Source: Spirochaetia bacterium
Lineage (GTDB): Bacteria; Spirochaetota; Leptospiria; Leptospirales; Leptonemataceae
NCBI GenBank assembly: GCA_009885105.1
Contig: VFLI01000048.1
Span: 1-51,631, forward strand
Direction of reading: 5' to 3'
Length of the DNA stretch: 51,631 bases
In this document: positions 44,726 to 51,631 of the stretch, piece after piece
Numbering within the stretch: the stretch's first letter is position 1
Layout: every line of letters starts with the position of its first letter
Translations under genes and position numbers: made by a program
The notes under the pieces: model-generated
What the model saw: only the letters and a program-made list of their open reading frames with translations
Database searches by the model: none
Told to the model about the DNA's origin: nothing

Positions 44726-47107
44726 ATGAAAGAAAAACCAAGCTTTCTGGCGGGTCTCTTTATTCTGTGCGCATCAAGCGCGGCGGTGATTTATACGCTG
44801 ACCGGAAATCCTCTGCCAGACAGTATCCCGGCATCCTCTCCACCGGAAGTTTTTTCGGCAGAAAGAGCGATGGTTCATCTCAGATTCATTGCCGCAGAAC
44901 CTCATGCTGCCGGTTCGAGGCGCAATGCTGTTGTCCGGGATTTTATCACCGCGCAGCTGAGACATTTTCCCTATCCTTTTGAAATTCAAAAAACAGTTTT
45001 TGCCCGATCCTACCTGCCCGGAGTTATATTCGGCGCCAGTCTGGAAAATATAATTTTGAGAATCCCCTCTGCGAACAATCCGCGGAAGAATGCCGTCCTG
45101 CTCACATGTCATTACGATTCCGTGCCGCATGGAAACGGAGCCGGTGACAATAGCAATTCCTGCGCCGGCTTTCTGGAAGCCATCCGCGCTTTGCATTCAC
45201 AGCATGATCTGCAGCTGAAGAATGACCTGATATTCCTTTTTTCCGATGCCGAAGAAACTGGTTTAATCGGCGCTGCTGCATTTGCCGAGCGTCATCGCTG
45301 GATGAAAGATGTACGAGCCGTGGTAGATTTTGAAGGCAGGGGCAATCAGGGTCCCTCCGCTCTATTTGAAACAGGGCCAGGCAGCGGACAGATGGTAAAG
45401 GCCTACATGTCTTCTATTAAATACCATAGAGCAAATTCGCTGACAGCAGCGGCTTACGATCTTCTGCCGAATGACACTGATTTTACAGTATTTCGACGTA
45501 TGGCTATGCCGGGACTCAATTTCGCTCTGTTTCACGGTCTTCCTTTCTATCACACTGCGCTCGACAATCCGGCCAATATCGATCTTAGATCTGTGCAGCA
45601 CCAGGGCGATAACATCATGGCAAGCGCACTTTCGCTCGGTAAGCTAGATCTTACCCTGCCTCCGGAAGATCCGGGCATATATTTTGATCTGGGCGGCAAA
45701 GGATTTTTTCAGTATTCAATACTGACCGGCAGGATTCTTGGAATCTTTACGCTGCTTTTGTTGGCCGCAATTTTTATTGGAGGCGGCCGGTCGATTCGAT
45801 TGTCGTTCAGAAAAACTGTATCGGGCCTTTTATTGGCGTTGTTACTGATACTGACGGCAGCGGGTGTAACATACCTATTCCTGAAAGTAATGTCTTTGCG
45901 CCTGGATTCACCGGCTGCATTTTTTTTCGGCGAGCCCTACAACGGAGTCCACTACCGGGCTGTGATCATGATCATCCCCGGTCTGATTGTTCTCCTTTTT
46001 CTCTCACAGCTCCATCGATTCAGACTTGCCTGGACGGATCTGTCTGCCGGAGCGCTTTTTATTCTCTGCCTTCTCCTGGCTCTTTCGCTTATCTGGATGC
46101 CGGGCGCCAGTTTCTTTTTTCAGTGGCCCCTTCTGTGCGGCCTGCTTGCGTTCTACTTCACAGCTCAAAAAGATGTTTCCCATCAGAGCATGCCGGCGCT
46201 GATATTCTGCCTCCCCGTAATTTTGATTGGCGCGGATAACTTCCCTGAATTTCTTCTGGCACTTTCGGCGCGTCTCGGAGCGCCGCTGACAGTGCCGATG
46301 ACGCTGTACTGGCTCTGTCTTCTGCCTCTGCTCGTCTATATCCGAAAAAATGCGGAATACCTTGCAGCCGTTGTTCTGTTCGCCCTTCTTTTTTCCGCTC
46401 TGACTGAATTGCATCGCTCGGGCGGATATACCGCATCGCTTCCCCGTCAGAATACTCTGATGTATCTGTACAATTCTAATACAAACAAAGCTCGGTTCGC
46501 CAGCTGCGATCTGCAGACGGATGACTGGACCAGAACTTTTTTTCCCGACGATTTTCGCGCGATGCCGGATGATTTTTTTCCCATAATCAATTCATGCATA
46601 CTGACTGATAAGAAATTCCTTCTTCATTCCGCGCCCAATATTCCTCATGGGAGTCCCGATACCCGTCTGGCCGTTCCGCCGTCTATATACCAGGTTCAGA
46701 GAATTCAAAAAGGGGCCGAAGCAACTCTAAATTTCAGGCTTCAGACCGGACCTCTTTCGGCTATGACAGTCATTTTTATTAAAGGTATGGAGAATAAAAG
46801 AGCCCCGAGGATCAATGGCAGTGTTATCAATCCTCTTTCAGAAAATATGCTGAAACAAGCGCATCGGGCAATCACGCAGTCGCTGAACCTGGACAAATGG
46901 ACAATCATAAGATTTCAGGCTGCTCCGGCCGGATTGTCCTTTGAGATACCTGTCAAAAACGGACCGGTGGAAATACTTGTAGTGGACGTAGTTCTGAAAC
47001 TGCCGGTATTTCCATCCATGCCCGTAAGACCTGTCTGGACGGTTCCCGCGCCGAATTTTTTTCCGTCTGATGCTGTTTACACATCAAGATCCTTCAGCTT
47101 TCAATGA
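44726..47107 (+). CDS. M28 metallopeptidase fused to a multi-helix membrane domain
   Basis: The 793-residue protein has an N-terminal membrane helix (about 8-25) and an M28 zinc peptidase domain (about 45-310). Its ligand series is complete: CHYDS (His), GAGDNSN (Asp), SDAEETGL (Glu pair), VVDFEGRG (Asp/Glu) and FYHTALDN (His). A membrane domain of about seven to eight helices (330-600) and a beta-rich outside tail follow. This architecture is like ER-type aminopeptidases (ERMP1-like). It starts seven bases after DUF5989, closing the operon. Cleavage of a peptide or amide group from the carbamoylated compound, or its turnover, is an inference. Confidence 0.85.
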   Translation: MKEKPSFLAGLFILCASSAAVIYTLTGNPLPDSIPASSPPEVFSAERAMVHLRFIAAEPHAAGSRRNAVVRDFITAQLRHFPYPFEIQKTVFARSYLPGVIFGASLENIILRIPSANNPRKNAVLLTCHYDSVPHGNGAGDNSNSCAGFLEAIRALHSQHDLQLKNDLIFLFSDAEETGLIGAAAFAERHRWMKDVRAVVDFEGRGNQGPSALFETGPGSGQMVKAYMSSIKYHRANSLTAAAYDLLPNDTDFTVFRRMAMPGLNFALFHGLPFYHTALDNPANIDLRSVQHQGDNIMASALSLGKLDLTLPPEDPGIYFDLGGKGFFQYSILTGRILGIFTLLLLAAIFIGGGRSIRLSFRKTVSGLLLALLLILTAAGVTYLFLKVMSLRLDSPAAFFFGEPYNGVHYRAVIMIIPGLIVLLFLSQLHRFRLAWTDLSAGALFILCLLLALSLIWMPGASFFFQWPLLCGLLAFYFTAQKDVSHQSMPALIFCLPVILIGADNFPEFLLALSARLGAPLTVPMTLYWLCLLPLLVYIRKNAEYLAAVVLFALLFSALTELHRSGGYTASLPRQNTLMYLYNSNTNKARFASCDLQTDDWTRTFFPDDFRAMPDDFFPIINSCILTDKKFLLHSAPNIPHGSPDTRLAVPPSIYQVQRIQKGAEATLNFRLQTGPLSAMTVIFIKGMENKRAPRINGSVINPLSENMLKQAHRAITQSLNLDKWTIIRFQAAPAGLSFEIPVKNGPVEILVVDVVLKLPVFPSMPVRPVWTVPAPNFFPSDAVYTSRSFSFQ

Positions 47108-47174
47108 TGGGTCCTGTACTTTTGTTTAAGTTCTGTCCTTGCGCAAATAGCCTGGCGCGAGATTGCACAATATT

Positions 47175-48248
47175 TTATGTCAAGATATTGTAATTCAAAT
47201 CCCTTTTTACAGGGTGGAATCCTGATTCCTGAATAAATATCTTTGCTTTATCTTCCGTCTTCAGTCCGTAACTTTTAAGAACATTTTCTTCAATTACAAT
47301 TGATGAAATATCATCCGCTCCGCTGTGAAGAGCGATATCACCGACGCCCTGCCCCAGGACCATCAATGACGTTTCAATATGGTCGATATTGTCCAGAAAT
47401 ATCCTGCATATTCCAAGAACCTTGATGTATTCATGCGCCGGCACATCGCGGACAAAAAACCTCTTTGTCTGTTTCTGAAAGGTCCAGGGAATGAATGATC
47501 TGAATCCGCCCGTTCTGTCCTGGAGATCACGTATGGTATTCAGATGATCGATTATTTCATCTTTTGTCTCCTCGGATCCAAAAACTACATTCGCGCTGCC
47601 GGGAAGTCCTTCTTCATGACATGTTTCCATGACGCGCACCCATTCCTCTGTTGTGGCTTTTTTGGGCGAAAGTATATTGCGCATTCGATCCGAAAGAATC
47701 TCCGCTCCGGCTCCGGGCACCGAATCCAGGCCCGCTTCTTTAAGAATGCGGAGAACGTCGCGGAGACTTTTTCCAGTAATTTTTTCCATGTTCATCAATT
47801 CAACGGGAGAGAAGGCCCGAATATGCGTATTCGCGCCGATCGTCTCTTTCACAGCTCGCATTGCGTCGAGGTAGTAGTCAAACGGCAGTTCCGGATTCAC
47901 ACCGCCCTGCAGAAACATTTGATTGGCGCCCATTTCCGCCGCCTCTTTCATCTTATCAACAATCTGCTCGCGTGTAAGCACATAACCTTTGCCGGATCCA
48001 ATCTCATCCTTGAAGCTGCAGAACGAGCAGTCCACATTGCAATAGTTTGTATAATTTACAACCCGGAACATTGTGTATGTAACAGCTGCTGGATTTGTTT
48101 TGCGACCGCGTATTTCTTGGGCACAGCCGGCAATGGCCAGAAAATCCCCGTCATAGTAAAGTTCCAGAGCTTCTTTTACGGATATACGTTTCCCGTCCAG
48201 AGCCCTGTCCAGAATCTGCTGTGTATGATTTATATCAGTCCCTCTCAC
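47175..48248 (-). CDS. mqnC: Cyclic dehypoxanthinyl futalosine synthase MqnC
   Basis: MqnC is the radical SAM enzyme that closes the ring of dehypoxanthine futalosine in the futalosine menaquinone pathway. The 357-residue protein has the cluster motif YCNVDCSFC (CxxxCxxC), [35 protein letters not shown] and FIPWTFQ. It resembles MqnE in fold, but the [22 protein letters not shown] (here shortened) and length favour MqnC. The other mqn genes are not in the window. It is divergent from the Fe-S oxidoreductase gene. Confidence 0.88.
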   Translation of the reverse strand: MRGTDINHTQQILDRALDGKRISVKEALELYYDGDFLAIAGCAQEIRGRKTNPAAVTYTMFRVVNYTNYCNVDCSFCSFKDEIGSGKGYVLTREQIVDKMKEAAEMGANQMFLQGGVNPELPFDYYLDAMRAVKETIGANTHIRAFSPVELMNMEKITGKSLRDVLRILKEAGLDSVPGAGAEILSDRMRNILSPKKATTEEWVRVMETCHEEGLPGSANVVFGSEETKDEIIDHLNTIRDLQDRTGGFRSFIPWTFQKQTKRFFVRDVPAHEYIKVLGICRIFLDNIDHIETSLMVLGQGVGDIALHSGADDISSIVIEENVLKSYGLKTEDKAKIFIQESGFHPVKRDLNYNILT

Positions 48249-48356
48249 TGAGGTTAATTTTTATTGAATACTGAAAGCTGGACAGCTTTTTTCTCGACGC
48301 TGTCCCGGATTACAAGGAAACTGGCCATACCAACATCGATACCCTGGAGTTCTCCC

Positions 48357-50636
48357 ATGCAAAAGGAAGACATTCTGACCAATCTGTTTCATCTGGCGAT
48401 ATTCGCTCTCGCCTCATTTGTTTTTGCCAAAGCTGTAATTTTTCGATTGAGACTGGTGGCTAAAGGTCAGCCTGTCACTGATCTGGCGGGCTGGGGCAGC
48501 CGCATCCGGTCGTTCATCTTCAATGTTGTTTTTCAGGAAAAACTGTATAAACATCCGATTCGTGGTTTCATGCATGCCTTTGTTTTTTACGGGTTCATTA
48601 TATATTCGATTCTGCATACACTCGGCCAGATGGTGGCAGGAAATATCTGGGCGATTCTGGCAAGCAACGGCATAAATCCTTATACGTTCAGGCTGGGGGA
48701 ATACACCTATCTGGGGATTGATTTAACCGGCCTGGAAGCGGCTGAAGTCCTGGCGGGACTGGTTGGTGGAATCATTGCAACTTTCCTGGTTCTCAGAAAC
48801 CTGAAAATAGGAAAAGGCTTTAAAGCCTCTTCCAGCGCCCTGGCACAGTGGATTTCGATCGGCATTCTGCTTGCGCTTACCAGCGCTATTCTTCTGGTTA
48901 CTATCGGTTCCGGTATTGAAAACTACGAAGGAATTGTTCAGATTTTCTCTGTGCTAGTTCTGGTTGGAATTGTCTATTTCGGCGCACGCCGCTGGGTGTT
49001 TCGCGCGAAAGGTCTGGATATTCCTTCTGTGGCTTCCGCGATTATTATATCATTGATTGGTTCCTTGATGATCTCAACCCTGTGCGGCGCCGCTGCACAG
49101 GCCTCGCTCGAAGGCGGTAAACACATCACATGGGTGAGCGCTGCAACATTGAAAATTCTGCAGTGGATGGGTATGACGACTCCCTCGGATGCTACGGCCG
49201 TAAGAAACTTCAGCTGGTGGGCCCATCTGGCCAGCGTGTATATTTTCATGGTCTACATGCCCACTTCCAAACATTCGCATTTGGTTTTCGCGCCGATGAA
49301 TTTCTTTCTTATCCGTAAATCTCCACGCGGTCAATTGCGCTTCATGGATCTGGAAAACTCTGCGGTCTACGGAGCGGGCAATGTCACAGAATTTGGCTGG
49401 CCGAACCTTCTCGACGGTTTTTCCTGCATCGAATGCGGCCGCTGTACGGTGGAATGCCCGGCCAATCGAACAGGAAAACCTCTCGACCCAAAACGTATTA
49501 TTGTAGAGATTAAACATTCTCTACTCAATCATTCCAAAGAAATCATGGCCCACAAGGAAGAGGGTTCTCCCGCAGCTCCCGTTCTCGGTGATCCTTATCT
49601 GACAGAAGAAGAAATCTGGAGCTGCACAACGTGCTATGCCTGCGTGGAAGCCTGTCCCGTGGGCAACAATCAGGTGGAAGCCATCATGGAAATGCGGCGC
49701 AATCTTGTTCTGGTTGAATCACGCATACCAAAAGAACTTCAGCTGGCCTTTACCAATATGGAAAACAATTCGAATCCATGGGGCGTTGGCGCGCATACGC
49801 GGGCTGACTGGGCCCAGGGTCTCAATGTCAAAACAATGGCCGACGACAGCAAAGTAGATATGCTGTACTGGGTAGGATGCGCCGGAAGTTTCGATGAAAG
49901 AAATAAAACAATTGCCAGAAGCCTGGTCAAAATTATGCAGAAGGCAAATATCAATTTTGCAATTCTGGGCACAGAGGAGAACTGCACCGGAGACAGCGCC
50001 AGACGCGGTGGAAATGAATATCTGTATCAGACCCTTGCTGCGGCCAATATTGAAACGCTGAACCGCTATCAGGTGAAGAAAATCGTGACGGCCTGTCCGC
50101 ACTGCTTCAACACATTGAAGAATGAATATCCGCAGATGGGCGGCAATTATGAAGTCATCCACCATTCGGATTTGATTGATGATCTGCTTCGTGAGAAAAA
50201 GATTGAAATGGATCCTGATGTGGTTCAGACTATGAAATCGAAAAAGGCCGTCTACCACGACTCCTGTTACCTGGGACGCTACAATGATATATATGATCAG
50301 CCGCGTGATATCGTGCAGACGGCTCTTGGAATTCACATGCCTGAAGCAGAAGATGCGAAAACCACTTCGCTCTGCTGCGGAGCCGGCGGAGCGCAGATGT
50401 GGATGGAAGAACATTACGAAAGGGTAAACAACAAAAGAACCGGACAACTGCTGGCGGCAGGGGCAGACACGATTGCGACGGCATGTCCGTTCTGTCTGAC
50501 AATGATCGCTGACGGAGTGAAAGAGGCAAATTGCGCTGACACCGTGAAAGTTCTCGATGTGGCGGAAATTGTCGCAGCATCGATGAAGGGCGGAGAGGCA
50601 GCCGCATCTTCCAGTCCGGCAGCCGCATCGCATTGA
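48357..50636 (+). CDS. Quinone-linked Fe-S oxidoreductase, HdrDE-like fusion
   Basis: The protein (759 residues from ATG 48357) joins a NarI/HdrE-like b-type cytochrome domain (about 1-330, several helices with conserved His) to an HdrD-like cytoplasmic domain. The latter has two 4Fe-4S motifs, CIECGRCTVECP and CTTCYACVEACP, and two CCG domains. The second reads HDSCYLGRYND and LCCGAGGAQMWMEEH. These proteins move electrons between menaquinol and a thiol, flavin or ETF partner. With MqnC opposite, a role in menaquinone respiration fits. ATG 48357 is preferred over the open TTG at 48264. The tail is a low-complexity Ala/Ser stretch. Confidence 0.85.
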   Translation: MQKEDILTNLFHLAIFALASFVFAKAVIFRLRLVAKGQPVTDLAGWGSRIRSFIFNVVFQEKLYKHPIRGFMHAFVFYGFIIYSILHTLGQMVAGNIWAILASNGINPYTFRLGEYTYLGIDLTGLEAAEVLAGLVGGIIATFLVLRNLKIGKGFKASSSALAQWISIGILLALTSAILLVTIGSGIENYEGIVQIFSVLVLVGIVYFGARRWVFRAKGLDIPSVASAIIISLIGSLMISTLCGAAAQASLEGGKHITWVSAATLKILQWMGMTTPSDATAVRNFSWWAHLASVYIFMVYMPTSKHSHLVFAPMNFFLIRKSPRGQLRFMDLENSAVYGAGNVTEFGWPNLLDGFSCIECGRCTVECPANRTGKPLDPKRIIVEIKHSLLNHSKEIMAHKEEGSPAAPVLGDPYLTEEEIWSCTTCYACVEACPVGNNQVEAIMEMRRNLVLVESRIPKELQLAFTNMENNSNPWGVGAHTRADWAQGLNVKTMADDSKVDMLYWVGCAGSFDERNKTIARSLVKIMQKANINFAILGTEENCTGDSARRGGNEYLYQTLAAANIETLNRYQVKKIVTACPHCFNTLKNEYPQMGGNYEVIHHSDLIDDLLREKKIEMDPDVVQTMKSKKAVYHDSCYLGRYNDIYDQPRDIVQTALGIHMPEAEDAKTTSLCCGAGGAQMWMEEHYERVNNKRTGQLLAAGADTIATACPFCLTMIADGVKEANCADTVKVLDVAEIVAASMKGGEAAASSSPAAASH

Positions 50637-50687
50637 GTGAGAAGCATGATGGGTTTTGAGATGTGCGCTGCCTGAAACGTTATCATT

Positions 50688-50760
50688 GCCCACGTAGCTC
50701 AGCTGGTAGAGCACTTCACTCGTAATGAAGGGGTCAGCGGTTCAATTCCGCTCGTGGGCT
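50688..50760 (+). tRNA. tRNA-Thr (anticodon CGT)
   Basis: The 73-nt cloverleaf has acceptor arms GCCCACG and CGTGGGC with discriminator T at 50760. The D-arm starts AGCTC, the anticodon stem is CTTCA/TGAAG around loop CTCGTAA, and the T-arm is AGCGG/CCGCT with loop TTCAATT. The anticodon CGT at positions 34-36 reads ACG, so it is a threonine tRNA. The 3' CCA is not encoded. Confidence 0.95.
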
Positions 50761-50786
50761 TATATTTCAATCTGTCAGTGATTTGT

Positions 50787-51395
50787 TCAATTTGTCGGCC
50801 GCGGCGCTTCCTGATCACAGTAAACCGACCGGACCTTAATAACGCAGCTTCGTTCTGCTTGGCCTGTAGTTTTTAAGCTGCCTTTCCCGTCTGCGCCGTC
50901 GTTTGTGAACTCGCCTTCAAAAATAGGTCCGTCTGCAAACTTGTAAGACCCGCTGCCTTCGCGGCGGCTGTCTTTGAACTCGCCGGAAAAAATATCCCCG
51001 TTCTTAAATCGATATTCGCCGTGCCCCTGCTTCTGATCGGACGAAAAATTTCCGGTGAACCGGTCGCCATTCACGTATTCAAATAGACCCGCGCCGTCTC
51101 TTTTCTGGTTTTTAAAATGTCCCGTATACTTATCGCCATTTGCATAAAGATAGGTCCCCTCGCCATTATCACAGTCGCCCTGAATGCAGGCATTGTCCGC
51201 TCCTCCGGTCAAAGAGCGGCTTCTGGCAGCGGCGTCCGTCCGCGTCGCATCAGTTTTCGCTTGACCGGCGCCGGTCTGACCGGTTGAGTCCGTCGTGGCG
51301 CAGCCGGAAAAAACCAGGACAGCCGCAAAGATGGCAGCGCTGAGAAGCAGCCTGAAATCGATAAAATTGTGTCTGTTTTGCAATTGGGTCATCAT
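50787..51395 (-). CDS. MORN-repeat lipoprotein
   Basis: The 202-residue protein has a lipobox FSGC (cysteine near 32), a Thr/Ala/Asp-rich spacer and five MORN repeats (about 80-185) with the YANGDKYTGHF, YVNGDRFTGNF and FKNGDIFSGEF pattern. MORN repeats bind lipids or proteins and often mark envelope-associated scaffolds. A disulfide near the N-terminal spacer (CIQGDC) and one at the C-terminus (CVIKVRSVYC) are possible. It is separated from the tRNA by 26 bases and is divergent from the next gene. Confidence 0.85.
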   Translation of the reverse strand: MMTQLQNRHNFIDFRLLLSAAIFAAVLVFSGCATTDSTGQTGAGQAKTDATRTDAAARSRSLTGGADNACIQGDCDNGEGTYLYANGDKYTGHFKNQKRDGAGLFEYVNGDRFTGNFSSDQKQGHGEYRFKNGDIFSGEFKDSRREGSGSYKFADGPIFEGEFTNDGADGKGSLKTTGQAERSCVIKVRSVYCDQEAPRPTN

Positions 51396-51453
51396 ATTAT
51401 TGATAACACATCTTTATCCGGGCAAATATAGAAAGCAAAAAAAGGAATTCTGA

Positions 51454-51631
51454 ATGTCTTCAAATGAAAAATCTTCAGTCCGCGGGCCTTCCAATCGGTT
51501 GATTCGAGAAAAAAGTCCGTATCTGCTTCAGCATGCTTTCAATCCAGTCAACTGGCATGCCTGGGGTGAGGAGGCCTTTGAAAAGGCTAAAAAAGAGGAC
51601 CGGCCCATTTTTCTTTCAATAGGCTATGCCA
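51454..51631 (+). CDS. YyaL/DUF255 thioredoxin-domain protein, 5' part
   Basis: The frame starts at ATG 51454 after a good AGGAA and reads [28 protein letters not shown] and [10 protein letters not shown]. This is the N-terminal thioredoxin-like domain of the YyaL/spermatogenesis-associated-20 family, just before its CxxC site. The full protein is about 680 residues and has a following (alpha/alpha)6 barrel. The gene runs off the window after 59 codons. Confidence 0.9.
   Translation, partial: MSSNEKSSVRGPSNRLIREKSPYLLQHAFNPVNWHAWGEEAFEKAKKEDRPIFLSIGYA

Noticed and set aside
1..51631. CRISPR array or rRNA operon
   Set aside because: No regularly spaced direct repeats with unique spacers and no rRNA-like sequence were found on reading both strands.

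Overview
The window looks like a chromosomal segment of a spirochaete, most likely of the Leptospirales. Four things point there: a P83/100-family protein, a flagellar collar protein of the FlcA type with a cytoplasmic acidic domain, one membrane helix and periplasmic TPRs, a long-form IspG of 677 residues, and many small lipoproteins and signal-peptide proteins. The taxon is an inference from protein families. No rRNA or other marker is present.

Region 1-10.7 kb is an accessory zone. It holds a truncated IS110-family element, a giant multi-domain secreted protein, a DUF2283 gene with a small partner gene, and a DUF4783 gene of Bacteroidota type. It also holds decayed IS66, IS91 and integrase-type insertion sequences, and a Fic-domain AMP-transferase-like protein preceded by an array of short inverted motifs. 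Three copies of a ~140 bp intergenic repeat (5081-5225, 5786-5930, 10548-10685), all in the same orientation, lie in this zone and nowhere else in the window that I can see.

Region 10.7-31 kb is compact core genome. It runs from a small calcium-repeat secreted protein, an AidB-like acyl-CoA dehydrogenase and IspG (isoprenoids) to an envelope block of PAP2/sphingomyelin-synthase-like phosphatase, M23 peptidase and a double CBM48 protein. Next come the FlcA-like collar protein, a TagA/WecG glycosyltransferase, ThiE-ThiS, ExbB-ExbD-TonB energy transduction, an unknown lipoprotein, an O-antigen ligase, a LolA-like lipoprotein, a large TPR protein and a 33-residue basic protein. Convergent genes often overlap at their 3' ends.

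Region 31-42 kb carries a membrane-anchored TPR-like protein translationally coupled to a NifS-type cysteine desulfurase, a SurA-like lipoprotein after mfd, a tyrosine-recombinase homologue that has lost its nucleophile, and P83/100. Region 40.8-47.1 kb is a carbamoyltransferase locus: a NodU/SxtI-type enzyme, an SxtJ-like protein, a 50-residue DUF5989/SxtK-like protein and an M28 peptidase-permease-like protein in one tight operon, with a divergent SGNH hydrolase across a perfect dyad. Region 47-51.6 kb has the menaquinone enzyme MqnC, a quinone-linked Fe-S oxidoreductase, tRNA-Thr(CGT), a MORN lipoprotein and the 5' end of a YyaL/DUF255 thioredoxin-domain protein.

The most interesting candidates are the SxtIJK-like/M28 locus with its divergent hydrolase, the nucleophile-less recombinase, the Fic operator array, the three-copy repeat with its small-gene cassette, the duplicated six-cysteine insertion in the giant surface protein, and the IS110 start-codon hairpin.
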